This document shows positions 17,811-27,288 of a stretch of 64,000 nt of DNA, one piece after another. Each line of letters starts with the position of its first letter. Within the stretch, counting starts at the first letter, position 1. Source of the DNA: Chromatiales bacterium (lineage in GTDB: Bacteria > Pseudomonadota > Gammaproteobacteria > Chromatiales > Chromatiaceae); the NCBI GenBank assembly GCA_028280505.1, contig JANQLO010000032.1, positions 62,001-126,000 on the forward strand. Direction: 5' to 3'. The notes below the pieces were generated by a model. That model was not told the DNA's origin. It made no database searches and was given only the letters and a program-made list of their open reading frames with translations. The position numbers and the translations under genes are program-made.

Positions 17811-20671
17811 AGGGCCTTGATCTTTTCGTACTGGGCTGTCAGATCGGCCAAGGCCGTCTGTGCCTGCGCCAGTTTATCCCGTTCTTTCTGGACAACCGCC
17901 GCCGGTGCCTTGTCGACGAACGAGGGGTTGGCCAGTTTCTTTTCGGTGCGCTCGATATCTTGTCGCAGTCGGCCGGTTTCCTTGTCCAATCGTGCCAGCT
18001 CGGCGTCTTTGTCGATCAAGCCGGCCAGGGGGATCAGAACCTTCATCTTGCCGACCAGTGCGGTTGCCGATTCGGGGCCCGGGTCGCCGGGCTCGAGTAC
18101 TTCGATCGATGCGATGCGTGCCAGGAAGTCGAGCAGGGGACGGTGTTCGGCGGCCAGTTTACGATCGTTTGCATCGCTATCGGCCAGCATGACCGGTACC
18201 GGCTTGCCCGGCGCGATGTTTTGTTCACCCTTGATCTTGCGGATGCCGAGGATGAATTGCATCACCCATTGCATCTCCGCTTCGGCCCTTTCGTCGATCA
18301 GGGGCGCGCGATAGGTCGGGAACGGCCGCTGCATGATGCTGTGGCTGATGTCGTCGGAGGTTTCGATCTTGCCGGTGAGCGGTGCGACCCGCTGCCAGAT
18401 CTCCTCGGTGATGAAGGGCATGATCGGATGGATCAGGCGCAGCAGGGATTCGAGGGCCTGTACCAGCGTACGGCGGGTGCCGCGCTTGGCCGCCGCACCG
18501 GTGGTGGCGTCGTTCAGTACCGGTTTGCACAGTTCCAGATACCAATCGCAATACTCGTTCCAAGTGAACTCGTAGATGGCCTGCGCGGCATGGTCGAAAC
18601 GATAGCTTTCGATCGCCTCGGTGACGGTACGTTTTGTTTTCTGTAGACGGGACAGGATCCAGCGGTCGGCCAGCGAGCGCTGAATGTCCATGCCGGCGAG
18701 TGAGGTTCTCCTGCCGTCGCCCGATGGCGCGCAGTCCTCGCCTTCGGTGTTCATCAGCACGAAACGCGAGGCGTTCCAAAGCTTGTTGCAGAAGTTGCGA
18801 TAGCCCTCGATACGGCCCATGTCGAACTTGATGTCGCGCCCGGTGGCGGCGAGCGCGGCAAAGGTGAAGCGCAGCGCGTCGGTTCCGAAGCTGGCGATAC
18901 CGTCGGGGAATTCCTTGCGGGTCTGTTTTTCGATTTTCTGCTTCAGATGCGGCTGCATCATGCCGCTGGTGCGTTTGGCCACCAGGGCGTCGAGATCGAT
19001 ACCGTCGATCAGGTCGATCGGATCCAGCACGTTGCCCTTGGACTTGGACATCTTGTCGCCATGGGCGTCGCGGATCAGGCCGTGGATGTAGACCTCGTGA
19101 AAAGGTACGTCGTCCATGAATTTCAGGCCCATCATGATCATGCGGGCCACCCAGAAGAAGATGATGTCGAAGGCCGTGACCAGCACGCTGGTCGGATAGA
19201 ATTGCTTCAGGCGTTCGGTCTGTTGCGGCCAGCCCAGGGTCGAGAAGGGCCAGAGTGCCGAGCTGAACCAGGTGTCGAGCACGTCCTCGTCCTGCCGCAG
19301 CGGATAGTCGGCGGCCAGGCCATGTTTGTCGCGTACCGCCTGTTCCGAGCGTCCGACGTAGACGTTGCCGGTATCGTCATACCAGGCCGGAATGCGGTGG
19401 CCCCACCAGATCTGGCGGCTGATGCACCAGTCTTCGATGTTACGCATCCATTCGAAATAGGTGTTTTTCCAGTTGTCCGGCACGAAACGAATCCGCCCGT
19501 TTTCGACCGCCTCGATTGCCGGTTTGGCGAGCGGGCCTGCTTTGACGTACCACTGATCGGTCAGGAAGGGCTCTATGACGGCGCCGGAGCGATCGCCGCG
19601 CGGTACCATCAGCTTGTGGTCGGCGATCTTTTCCAATAAGCCCTGGGCATCGAGATCGGCGACGATCTGTTTACGTGCGGCGTAGCGGTCCATGCCGATA
19701 TAGGCCGCCGGAAGCAACCGGCCTTCATCCGCCTCGTTTGCGCGAATGGCCGCGTCGCTGGTGAAAATGTTGATCAGGCCGCCGTGTATTTGTGCACTGA
19801 TCGGCGTTTCGTCCCGATGGCGCTGCCAAACGGCATAGTCGTTGAAGTCGTGTGCCGGGGTGATTTTCACGCAGCCGGTACCGAACTCGGGGTCGGCGTG
19901 TTCGTCGGCGATGATCGGAATCTTGCGCCCGGTCAGCGGCAACTCGACCAACTCGCCGATCAGGTGTTTGTAGCGTTCGTCATCCGGGTTTACCGCGACC
20001 GCGCAGTCGCCGAGCATGGTTTCGGGCCGGGTGGTCGAGACCGTCATATGCCCCTGGCCATTCGAAAGCGGATAGCGCATATGCCACATATGACCGCTTT
20101 CCTCCTCCGAGATCACCTCGAGATCGGAGACCGCGGTATGTAGTTTGGGGTCCCAGTTAACCAGGCGTTTGCCGCGATAGATCAGGCCTTCTTCGTAGAG
20201 CCGAATGAAGACTTCATGCACCGCCTCGGACAGGCCGTCGTCCATGGTGAAGCGTTCATGGCGCCAGTCCAGCGACGAGCCCAGACGACGCAATTGGCGG
20301 GTGATGTTGCCGCCGGATTCGGCCTTCCATTCCCAGACCCGCTCGATGAAGGCGTCCCGCCCGAGATCGTGCCGGGTTTGACCGCCGGCTTCGAGTTGGC
20401 GTTCGACGACCATCTGGGTCGCGATACCGGCATGGTCCGTACCCGGCTGCCATAGGGTGGGACGGCCGCGCATCCGATTGAAGCGGATCAGGGTGTCCAT
20501 TACGGTATTGTTGAAGCCGTGCCCCATATGCAGATTGCCGGTGACATTCGGCGGCGGGATCATGATGCAATAGGGTTTGCCGTCGCCTTCGGCGGGTTCG
20601 AACCAGCCGCGTTTTTCCCAGGTCTGGTACCAGCGTTGTTCTATGGCGTGGGGGTCGTAGGTCTTTTCCAT
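17807..20671 (-). CDS. valS: valyl-tRNA synthetase
   Basis: Class Ia synthetase charging tRNA-Val. 954 residues, normal length. HIGH-type motif HMGH at 48-51, editing (CP1) domain with [10 protein letters not shown], catalytic KMSKS near residue 540, anticodon-binding domain, and the C-terminal ValRS coiled-coil arm ([20 protein letters not shown]). The start ATG at 20671 matches [15 protein letters not shown] of homologues. No strong Shine-Dalgarno is visible. It diverges from pcnB. Confidence 0.97.
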   Translation of the reverse strand: MEKTYDPHAIEQRWYQTWEKRGWFEPAEGDGKPYCIMIPPPNVTGNLHMGHGFNNTVMDTLIRFNRMRGRPTLWQPGTDHAGIATQMVVERQLEAGGQTRHDLGRDAFIERVWEWKAESGGNITRQLRRLGSSLDWRHERFTMDDGLSEAVHEVFIRLYEEGLIYRGKRLVNWDPKLHTAVSDLEVISEEESGHMWHMRYPLSNGQGHMTVSTTRPETMLGDCAVAVNPDDERYKHLIGELVELPLTGRKIPIIADEHADPEFGTGCVKITPAHDFNDYAVWQRHRDETPISAQIHGGLINIFTSDAAIRANEADEGRLLPAAYIGMDRYAARKQIVADLDAQGLLEKIADHKLMVPRGDRSGAVIEPFLTDQWYVKAGPLAKPAIEAVENGRIRFVPDNWKNTYFEWMRNIEDWCISRQIWWGHRIPAWYDDTGNVYVGRSEQAVRDKHGLAADYPLRQDEDVLDTWFSSALWPFSTLGWPQQTERLKQFYPTSVLVTAFDIIFFWVARMIMMGLKFMDDVPFHEVYIHGLIRDAHGDKMSKSKGNVLDPIDLIDGIDLDALVAKRTSGMMQPHLKQKIEKQTRKEFPDGIASFGTDALRFTFAALAATGRDIKFDMGRIEGYRNFCNKLWNASRFVLMNTEGEDCAPSGDGRRTSLAGMDIQRSLADRWILSRLQKTKRTVTEAIESYRFDHAAQAIYEFTWNEYCDWYLELCKPVLNDATTGAAAKRGTRRTLVQALESLLRLIHPIMPFITEEIWQRVAPLTGKIETSDDISHSIMQRPFPTYRAPLIDERAEAEMQWVMQFILGIRKIKGEQNIAPGKPVPVMLADSDANDRKLAAEHRPLLDFLARIASIEVLEPGDPGPESATALVGKMKVLIPLAGLIDKDAELARLDKETGRLRQDIERTEKKLANPSFVDKAPAAVVQKERDKLAQAQTALADLTAQYEKIKAL

Positions 20672-20787
20672 CGGAGGGACTTGATCGAGATTATGCCGCT
20701 AAATACATCATTATACCGGTTCGTCTGCTTGCCGTATGGCGCGGATTAAGTGGTTCGTTATCGTCAAGCGGATATGGGTTCAAGTGC

Positions 20788-20863
20788 CCTCGCGGTGTCT
20801 CGCAGGCAAACTCGATCACAGTGCCGAGAGACTCGCCTCGCGCTGATTTGCGGGACACCGAGG
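20788..20863 (+). other. long imperfect stem-loop upstream of pcnB
   Basis: The segment 20788-20804 pairs with 20849-20863 (about 15 pairs with one wobble and a short bulge), enclosing a 44-base loop. It lies in the valS/pcnB divergent region, upstream of the unusual pcnB start. It could be a leader structure or a decayed repeat; function unknown. Confidence 0.4.
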
Positions 20864-20909
20864 TGTATCATGTTGCTTCCGAAAAATAAATCGTCATTGG
20901 TAGCAGGCC

Positions 20910-22202
20910 ATCGTCAGTCCCGTCGTCATTCCCCGCGATAGTCACCCCATATCGCGTTCCAACATCTCGCCGAACGCGTTAAAGGTTCTCTATCGTCTGA
21001 AAGCGGCCGGCTTCGAGGCGCACCTGGTCGGCGGCGGTGTACGAGATTTATTGCTCGGGCGCGAACCCAAGGATTTCGATGTCGCGACAAACGCAAGTCC
21101 CGAGCAGGTACGCGAAGTCTTTCGCAATTGCCGGCTCATCGGGCGACGTTTTCGTTTGGCGCACGTGCATTTCGGTCGCGAGATCATCGAGGTGGCGACC
21201 TTTCGAGCGGGCCAGGATCAGCAGCGGGCGGACGACAATCAGACCGACGAGGGAATGCTGCTACGTGACAATGTCTACGGAACGATCGAACAGGATGCCT
21301 TGCGTCGCGATTTCACGGTCAATGCCTTGTATTACAGCATTGCCGATTTTTCGATTATTGATTATGCCGGTGGTGTAGAGGATTTGGAGCAGGGTGTACT
21401 GCGTTTGCTCGGTGATCCGGTCACGCGCTATCGCGAAGATCCGGTACGCATGCTACGCGCGGTACGTTTTGCCGCCAAGCTCGGATTCAGGATTTCACCC
21501 GACACCGAATCGCCAATATCGACATTGGCGTCTCTGCTCGCAGACGTTCCGCCGGCACGCCTGTTTGAAGAAGTATTGAAACTCTTTCTTAGTGGGACCG
21601 CCGCCACCGCATTCGAGAAGCTTCGCCAATACGGATTGTTCGCGCAGCTTTTTCCCGATACCGAATCAAGCTTATCTCAGTTGGAGCAGGATTTTCCGCT
21701 GACGCTGGTGTTAAAAGGTTTGGAGAATACCGATATCCGTTTACAGGAAGAGAAGCCCGTGACACCGGCCTTTTTGTTTGCGGTTTTGCTTTGGGAACCC
21801 GTTAGGCGACGCACAGAGGTACTACAGGCTTCAGGTGAGGCGCCCTATCACGCGATACAGCAGGCGTCCGGTGAAATATTGGCACGCCAGCTCGAAAGGG
21901 TTTCGCTGCCGCGTCGCTTCAGCACGCCTATGCAGGAGATTTGGGCGTTGCAGTTCCGTTTTGTCAATCGGCGTGGTAAACGTCCTAAACGGTTGCTGGC
22001 ACATCCGAGGTTTCGCGCGGCCTACGATTTTCTGGTATTGCGGGCAGCCGCCGGTGAGGCCGAGCAGGAGTTGGCGGACTGGTGGACGGCGTTTCAGAAT
22101 GCCGATCCGGATGCGCCTTTGCCGAGCGCGCCATCGAAGTCGCGTCGCCGGTCACGACGAGGACGCAGACGCCGCAAGCCCAGTCCGGTTGCTGAAGAAT
22201 GA
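20910..22202 (+). CDS. pcnB: poly(A) polymerase I PcnB with non-canonical start codon
   Basis: Adds poly(A) tails that target RNAs for decay. Nucleotidyltransferase motifs VGGGVRD, LLLGREPKDFDVAT and RRDFTVNALYY, then YREDPVRMLRAVRF, and an Arg/Lys-rich C-terminal tail typical of bacterial PcnB. The first regular start codon in frame is TTG at 21051, which would cut off VGGGVRD. Homology clearly extends upstream (VVIPRDSHPISR, ALKVLYRLKAAGFEAHLVGG) to an in-frame stop at 20901, and no ATG, GTG or TTG lies in that stretch. I place the start at ATC 20910; ATT at 20928 is the alternative. E. coli pcnB is known to start at AUU. A one-base frameshift joining an upstream ATG at 20870 cannot be excluded. 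The stop overlaps folK (ATGA). Confidence 0.9.
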   Translation: MVSPVVIPRDSHPISRSNISPNALKVLYRLKAAGFEAHLVGGGVRDLLLGREPKDFDVATNASPEQVREVFRNCRLIGRRFRLAHVHFGREIIEVATFRAGQDQQRADDNQTDEGMLLRDNVYGTIEQDALRRDFTVNALYYSIADFSIIDYAGGVEDLEQGVLRLLGDPVTRYREDPVRMLRAVRFAAKLGFRISPDTESPISTLASLLADVPPARLFEEVLKLFLSGTAATAFEKLRQYGLFAQLFPDTESSLSQLEQDFPLTLVLKGLENTDIRLQEEKPVTPAFLFAVLLWEPVRRRTEVLQASGEAPYHAIQQASGEILARQLERVSLPRRFSTPMQEIWALQFRFVNRRGKRPKRLLAHPRFRAAYDFLVLRAAAGEAEQELADWWTAFQNADPDAPLPSAPSKSRRRSRRGRRRRKPSPVAEE

Positions 22203-22699
22203 ATGCACTTACCGAGCGCGTGTTCGTCGGGCTCGGCAGTAATCTCGACGAACCCTTGTGGCAGGTTTCCCGGGCATTCGACGAATTGGCGGATCTGGAT
22301 GAAACTCGGTTGTTGGCGGTTTCGCCCTGTTATCGTTCCGCACCGCTCGGCCCGCCCGATCAATCAGACTATGTAAACGCCGTAGCCATGCTCGAAACGG
22401 AATTGGCACCTATCGCCTTGCTCGATGCGCTTCAGGCGATCGAACGCAACCATGGTCGTATTCGGGAGATTCATTGGGGGCCGCGCACGCTCGATCTGGA
22501 CCTGCTGATGTATGGCGATCGGATTATCGATCTGCCGCCACGTTTGCGCGTTCCCCATCCTGAAATGGTGAATCGTGCGTTTGTCTTGGTTCCCTTACAC
22601 GACCTGGCGCCAGACCTAAACGTGCCGGGTCATGGCAAGCTGGATGCATTGCTCGAGAATCAATCGCGAGAGGGGTTGCAACGTTTGGCTTGTCTCTAA
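22199..22699 (+). CDS. folK: 6-hydroxymethyl-7,8-dihydropterin pyrophosphokinase
   Basis: Folate-pathway kinase transferring pyrophosphate to hydroxymethyl-dihydropterin. 166 residues; FVGLGSNLDEP at the N-terminus and the signature WGPRTLDLDLLMYG, then VPHPEM. The ATG overlaps the pcnB stop by four bases, so the two are translationally coupled, the usual pcnB-folK-panB-panC arrangement. Confidence 0.96.
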   Translation: MNALTERVFVGLGSNLDEPLWQVSRAFDELADLDETRLLAVSPCYRSAPLGPPDQSDYVNAVAMLETELAPIALLDALQAIERNHGRIREIHWGPRTLDLDLLMYGDRIIDLPPRLRVPHPEMVNRAFVLVPLHDLAPDLNVPGHGKLDALLENQSREGLQRLACL

Positions 22700-22791
22700 C
22701 TCATTGATTCTGCCGGTGCGCTGTTCCGTACTTTTGATACAGGTTATACACTGAGACGAATAAACATCTGCTGACCTGGGGACGCCTCCAA

Positions 22792-22908
22792 CTATTCGTG
22801 AACAGGTTTCTTGAACGACAGCTTCACCATCGCTGTGTTGAAGCGCTTCGCAATAGCCGGGCTATGACGTGCGATCTCCGCCTTGATCTGGCGAATGATG
22901 TCGCCCAA
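22792..22908 (-). other. short open frame, possible gene remnant
   Basis: The 262-bp gap between folK and panB contains no recognisable gene. On the minus strand a 38-codon frame ending at 22792 reads like a real protein end (IIRQIKAEIARHSPAIAKRF, then a basic tail) and is blocked by a stop just upstream. It may be the tail of a degraded gene; I do not recognise the family. Confidence 0.25.
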
Positions 22909-22961
22909 TCTGCGTGTTCAGAATTATCAGAGGTGTCCTTAGGCGGTATGGAGGAGTTGAG

Positions 22962-23759
22962 GTGAGCAAGAATACGATCAGTACCATTAATCAGATGAAG
23001 ACGGCAGGCGAGAAGATTGCCGTTATCACCAGCTATGATGCCGGTTTTACCGAACAGATCGAACAGGCCGGGATGGACGTTATTCTCGTTGGCGATTCAC
23101 TCGGCATGGTTGTACAGGGGCATGAGAGTACCTTGCCGGTTACTGTCGCGGACATGGTTTATCACACCGCGAATGTAATGCGCGTGAGCAGCCGCACGAT
23201 GGTGATTGCCGATATGCCGTTTATGAGCCATGGGACACCGGAGCAGGCACTGGATACCGCCGGGCGTTTGATGAAAGAGGGTGGTGCGCATATGGTGAAA
23301 ATAGAAGGTGGCGCACCTCAACTGGATACCGTGAGGCATTTGACCGCGCGTGCGGTACCTGTATGTGGCCATCTGGGTTTGATGCCGCAGTCTATCCATC
23401 AGCTGGGCGGTTATCGGGTACAGGGGCGCGGTGAACATGAAGGTGAGCGGATACTCAAGGACGCCGTAGCGCTTCAGCAGGCCGGTGCGCAAATGCTGGT
23501 ACTGGAATGCGTACCTTCCGTGCTGGCGGCGGAAATCACCCAGGCGCTGGATATTCCGGTAATCGGCATCGGTGCCGGACCCGATACCGATGGGCAGGTG
23601 CTGGTGCTATACGACATGCTGGGCATTACATTGCGTGGCAAGCCGAGTTTCGTACATGATTTTCTTGCGGACAAAGGTAGTATTTCGGAGGCTCTGTCGG
23701 CTTACGTCAGATCTGTCAAGGAAGGGCGTTTCCCCGGTCCTGAGCACACTTTCTCATGA
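22962..23759 (+). CDS. panB: 3-methyl-2-oxobutanoate hydroxymethyltransferase
   Basis: First step of pantothenate synthesis: transfers a hydroxymethyl group from methylene-tetrahydrofolate to ketoisovalerate. 265 residues; signatures SYDAGFTEQIEQAG, VGDSLGMVVQGHESTLPVT, HLGLMPQS and GIGAGPDTDGQVLV. I chose GTG at 22962, preceded by GGAGG at good distance; the frame back to 22914 adds unrelated residues. Stop and panC start overlap (ATGA). Confidence 0.97.
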   Translation: MSKNTISTINQMKTAGEKIAVITSYDAGFTEQIEQAGMDVILVGDSLGMVVQGHESTLPVTVADMVYHTANVMRVSSRTMVIADMPFMSHGTPEQALDTAGRLMKEGGAHMVKIEGGAPQLDTVRHLTARAVPVCGHLGLMPQSIHQLGGYRVQGRGEHEGERILKDAVALQQAGAQMLVLECVPSVLAAEITQALDIPVIGIGAGPDTDGQVLVLYDMLGITLRGKPSFVHDFLADKGSISEALSAYVRSVKEGRFPGPEHTFS

Positions 23760-24601
23760 TTACCGTAAGCGACGTCCGCGAGTTACGCAGCCATGTCGAC
23801 GCCTGGCGCCGTGGCGGTAACGTGGCATTCGTGCCGACCATGGGTAATCTGCACGCGGGTCATCTGTCGTTGGCACAGGCTGCGCGTCAAATGGCCGATC
23901 GGGTCGTTGTGAGTATTTTTGTCAATCCCTTGCAATTTGGTGTTGGCGAAGATTTCGATAATTACCCTCGCACTTTTGAACATGATCGGGAAATGCTGCA
24001 GGGCGAAGGTGTCGATTTGTTGTTTTCACCACCTGTCGAGATTATGTATCCGAAACCAAAGGCCGAGCAGACCAAGGTCGAGGTGCCCGGAATCTCCGGC
24101 GTGTTGTGTGGAGCAAGCCGACCGGGGCATTTCGTCGGTGTCGCGACGGTGGTCTGCAAGTTGTTTAACATGGTCCAACCGGATATTGCGCTGTTCGGTA
24201 AGAAGGATTTCCAGCAGCTGATGGTGATCCGGCGGATGGTTGAAGATTTGGCGATGCCGGTTCAGGTGCGAGGTATCGATACCATGCGTGAACCCGATGG
24301 GTTGGCGATGAGTTCGCGCAACGGTTATCTCAATGAACAGGAACGAACCATTGCGCCAGCACTCTACCGTGTGTTGCAAAATATTGGTGACGCATTGCAA
24401 GGCGGCAACGATGACTATGCCGGCCTCACGATGGCAGCGACGAAAGAGTTGAATCAGGCCGGTTTGCAAACGGATTACCTCGTTATTCGTCGGGCCGAGG
24501 ATTTGGTTGAGCCGGCCGCCGGGGAGTCCCGTCTCGTCGTACTGGCGGCAGCCTATCTCGGACGGGCGCGTTTGATCGATAACATTGAAGTGCAGCGTTA
24601 A
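23756..24601 (+). CDS. panC: pantothenate synthetase
   Basis: Condenses pantoate and beta-alanine with ATP. 281 residues; VPTMGNLHAGHLSL (HIGH-like), FVNPLQFGVGEDFD, GVATVVCKLFN, FGKKDFQQL and MSSRNGYL are all in place. Its start overlaps the panB stop by four bases. panD does not follow; beta-alanine must come from a gene elsewhere. It is convergent with the hybrid kinase gene, with stops 7 bases apart. Confidence 0.97.
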   Translation: MITVSDVRELRSHVDAWRRGGNVAFVPTMGNLHAGHLSLAQAARQMADRVVVSIFVNPLQFGVGEDFDNYPRTFEHDREMLQGEGVDLLFSPPVEIMYPKPKAEQTKVEVPGISGVLCGASRPGHFVGVATVVCKLFNMVQPDIALFGKKDFQQLMVIRRMVEDLAMPVQVRGIDTMREPDGLAMSSRNGYLNEQERTIAPALYRVLQNIGDALQGGNDDYAGLTMAATKELNQAGLQTDYLVIRRAEDLVEPAAGESRLVVLAAAYLGRARLIDNIEVQR

Positions 24602-24607
24602 CGGGTT

Positions 24608-26692
24608 CTAGCCTGTTTGTTGTGCCTTGGCCTGTGTCCAGCGCGTAATAATCCGGTCAAGCGTCTCGGGATTGACCGGCTTGGCCAAAAAGTCGTCCAT
24701 GCCATCATTGAGTAATCGTTCGCGGCTGTCTTTTTGAACGTCTGCGGTTGTTGCGATGATTGGGGGGTATTTGCGTTCGCCGGTGCCTTGCTGCCGTTGT
24801 AATTCTTTGACGACATCCCAGCCGCTGATACCGGGCATATGCAAATCGAGAAATACCAAATTGTATTGACGGTCTGCCATCATCTGGATCGCCCGACTAC
24901 CCGATTCCGCTCGGTCGGCAATAATGTTTCTCGCCTGTAATAGGTAAACCAGTAATTTGCCATTGATCGGATCGTCATCGACCACAAGCGCGCGGATGTC
25001 GGGAAGACGTGCGTCCAATGGCGTGGATAGAGCAGTGTTGTTTTCCGGTATCTTTTCTTCGCCGAGCCTGAGGGGCAGCTTTACCGTAAAACAAGTGCCG
25101 TGGCCCTCTTCGCTGTCTACTTCGATATGGCCACCCAGGGATTCGCAGATATTGCGGGCGATAACCAACCCAAGTCCGGTACCGCCAAACGGTCGCCTGC
25201 TCGATTGGTCGACTTGATAGAAAGGTTCAAACAGTTTGGGCAGTTCGTCATGCGGAATACCGATGCCGGAGTCCGAGACGCGCAAAATAAGGTAAGTTTC
25301 GCTGTTGTCGGTGACCATGCTTGTCTGCAGTTCCAGGCCGCCACGTGGTGTAAATTTTATGGCGTTGTCGAGCAATATACCGATCAGCTGGCGGACACGC
25401 AGATCATCGGTATGTATCCAGTGCGGTAGATCGGCAGCCTCTCGATACAAAAGTTCGAGTCGTTTTTCTTCAGCCTTGACGCGAAATAGTCTGACCGTGT
25501 CGGCCAGCAGATTCGGTAGATCAACGTCGGACTCGCGCACCTGGAATTTGCCGGCCTCGATACGCGAAAAATCAAGGATCTCTTCGATGATGCTGAGCAA
25601 ATTGCGTGCGGAGATGTCGATTAATTCGAGATGCTCCCGCTGGTCGTCGGCAAGTGATGTTTTGTTGAGTACATGTGTAAAACCGAGAATGCCGTTCAAC
25701 GGTGTTCGTATTTCATGGCTCATGGCAGCCAGAAAATCGCTTTTCGCACGGCTGGCACTTTCCGATTTTTCTTTCTCGGCTTCGATGCGTTTCTCGAATG
25801 CCTTGTGTTCGGATATGTCGATGATGCCGATAATCAGTGACAGGCGTTCGTCGATATCGACAGGGGTCGCGGTTGCGATTACCGGAAGTCTGCCTTCCGG
25901 TAGCTTGAGTGTGGTTTCCAACGATAGTGATCCATGACGAGTTGCCGACGCCAGCTGTGAAAAGGCCGTCGGCTCTAGCAGTTCGTTCATATTAAGACCC
26001 GACAGGGAGGTCGTGGCGAACAAGGTTTCAGCCGCTTCGTTTGCATCTTTCACCGTTCCATCGGATTCTCCGACCAGCAGCAGCGGAATGGGTGACGCAT
26101 CGAAAATGGCGCTGGCGCGTATGTCGCTTTGGGTTGAATACTTCTGATGCAGGCTGAGTGCCCACCAGCCGAGACTCATGAGTGCCAGGAGGCCGGTAGT
26201 CCAGATCAGAAAGCTGTTACGAGTATCGTCACGCATTGCCTGGTAAAAGACCGGACTGGCGTGTACCGTCAGATTGCCGATAAGTCGCCCACTGCCGGTT
26301 TGGAAGAGGGGTATCGAATTGGTGAAGCAAGGGTCGCATTTCGGCTCACCCATGCTGAATGAATCCTGTTCCCAGGGTGGAGCGAACTCAAGATCGACGC
26401 CGACAAAAAACGGCGTGGCTGTTTGAGCGTCGGTAAGGATGAGCATCTCGCTGACGGCACTTCGTATTGTGTTGATATCGAGTTCGTCATCGTCCAGCGA
26501 GATGATCTGTTCGATACTGCGCGCATTTGCATCGGTCAGGGCGCGGGCTGTAGTTTCCGCCTCACTGCGCAAGCGCGGTTCGAGAATCAGCAACCAGTCG
26601 AGCGATGTCAGAATCGCCAGTGCGAGCATCAACACCAGGAAGACGACGGCGATCGGGTCAGGGCGCCGATTAACGCGACGAGCGAGGTTCAT
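24608..26692 (-). CDS. hybrid sensor histidine kinase (BarA-like layout)
   Basis: 694 residues: membrane helix about 16-37, extracytoplasmic region to about 155, second helix about 160-180, PAS domain about 190-295, HisKA with phospho-acceptor His326 in SHEIRTP, HATPase with DNAIKFTPRGG, DSGIGIP and GGTGLGL, then one receiver domain with DDD and the acceptor Asp in FLDLHMPG. There is no Hpt domain, so a separate phosphotransfer protein is expected. Two cysteines in the periplasmic part (CDPCF) are notable. The gene overlaps the upstream YfiR-like gene by 23 bases and is last of a three-gene signalling operon. Confidence 0.92.
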   Translation of the reverse strand: MNLARRVNRRPDPIAVVFLVLMLALAILTSLDWLLILEPRLRSEAETTARALTDANARSIEQIISLDDDELDINTIRSAVSEMLILTDAQTATPFFVGVDLEFAPPWEQDSFSMGEPKCDPCFTNSIPLFQTGSGRLIGNLTVHASPVFYQAMRDDTRNSFLIWTTGLLALMSLGWWALSLHQKYSTQSDIRASAIFDASPIPLLLVGESDGTVKDANEAAETLFATTSLSGLNMNELLEPTAFSQLASATRHGSLSLETTLKLPEGRLPVIATATPVDIDERLSLIIGIIDISEHKAFEKRIEAEKEKSESASRAKSDFLAAMSHEIRTPLNGILGFTHVLNKTSLADDQREHLELIDISARNLLSIIEEILDFSRIEAGKFQVRESDVDLPNLLADTVRLFRVKAEEKRLELLYREAADLPHWIHTDDLRVRQLIGILLDNAIKFTPRGGLELQTSMVTDNSETYLILRVSDSGIGIPHDELPKLFEPFYQVDQSSRRPFGGTGLGLVIARNICESLGGHIEVDSEEGHGTCFTVKLPLRLGEEKIPENNTALSTPLDARLPDIRALVVDDDPINGKLLVYLLQARNIIADRAESGSRAIQMMADRQYNLVFLDLHMPGISGWDVVKELQRQQGTGERKYPPIIATTADVQKDSRERLLNDGMDDFLAKPVNPETLDRIITRWTQAKAQQTG

Positions 26693-27254
26693 AACGATCC
26701 GATACCTTCTTGAAAAAAGGTTTCAGTTCAATGCCATGATCACGCAGAGTCTGCATATTCAGGCTGGGAAGTATGCGGTCGGACACGGCAATGCCACCGA
26801 GTACACCGCGTTCTACGTCGCCGGGTAAGGGCGAGAACGTGAGCAATTGATGCGTCAAGGCAAAGGAGAGCACTTGGTCCAACTCGTCTGCGGTAAGAGT
26901 TTGAGCGATGAACAAGGCCGTATACGTGGTTCGAGTGTCTTCGAGTAACGACGATAACGGCGTCAAAGTCACTTTATCAGCTATGGATCTTTTGCGTATG
27001 CGCTCACGCAGACGTTCGGCGATGGTCTGCGTATCGGCCCCTCGTTCGGCAAAAACCACGGCGATGTGTTCATTGTTTTCCGGTAGATTAACGCGTGCGG
27101 CCAGAAAGGTCGGAAAGAGATTGATGCCAACCTGCATACGGGCATCCGCTAGGGGCTCGGCGTGGGCGCTGATAGCCAGAAACACGAGTACCATCGGCAA
27201 AAGCAAATCGCGACCGATCCTTGCCGGTAGTATTCTGTGTGACAGCTTATTCAA
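26670..27254 (-). CDS. YfiR-like (DUF4154) periplasmic protein
   Basis: 194 residues with a signal peptide (LLLPMVLVFLAISAHA). The C-terminal GVLGGIAVSDRILPSLNMQT and then GIELKPFFKK match the end of the DUF4154/YfiR family, whose known member YfiR inhibits a membrane diguanylate cyclase. Here it is sandwiched between a TonB-dependent receptor and a hybrid kinase, so it probably passes an outer-membrane or periplasmic state to the kinase. That role is inferred from order and overlap (23 bases with the kinase gene). Confidence 0.78.
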   Translation of the reverse strand: MNKLSHRILPARIGRDLLLPMVLVFLAISAHAEPLADARMQVGINLFPTFLAARVNLPENNEHIAVVFAERGADTQTIAERLRERIRKRSIADKVTLTPLSSLLEDTRTTYTALFIAQTLTADELDQVLSFALTHQLLTFSPLPGDVERGVLGGIAVSDRILPSLNMQTLRDHGIELKPFFKKVSDRYEPRSSR

Positions 27255-27288
27255 TCCCTTGCTTCCCCGGTCCGGTGGCTACGGTGTC

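Noticed and set aside
18947..19639. 230-codon plus-strand frame within valS
   Set aside because: Antisense shadow of the ValRS catalytic core; no recognisable domain.
20750..20941. 63-codon plus-strand frame upstream of pcnB
   Set aside because: No homology; it is of interest only because its last part could join the pcnB frame if a one-base indel exists.
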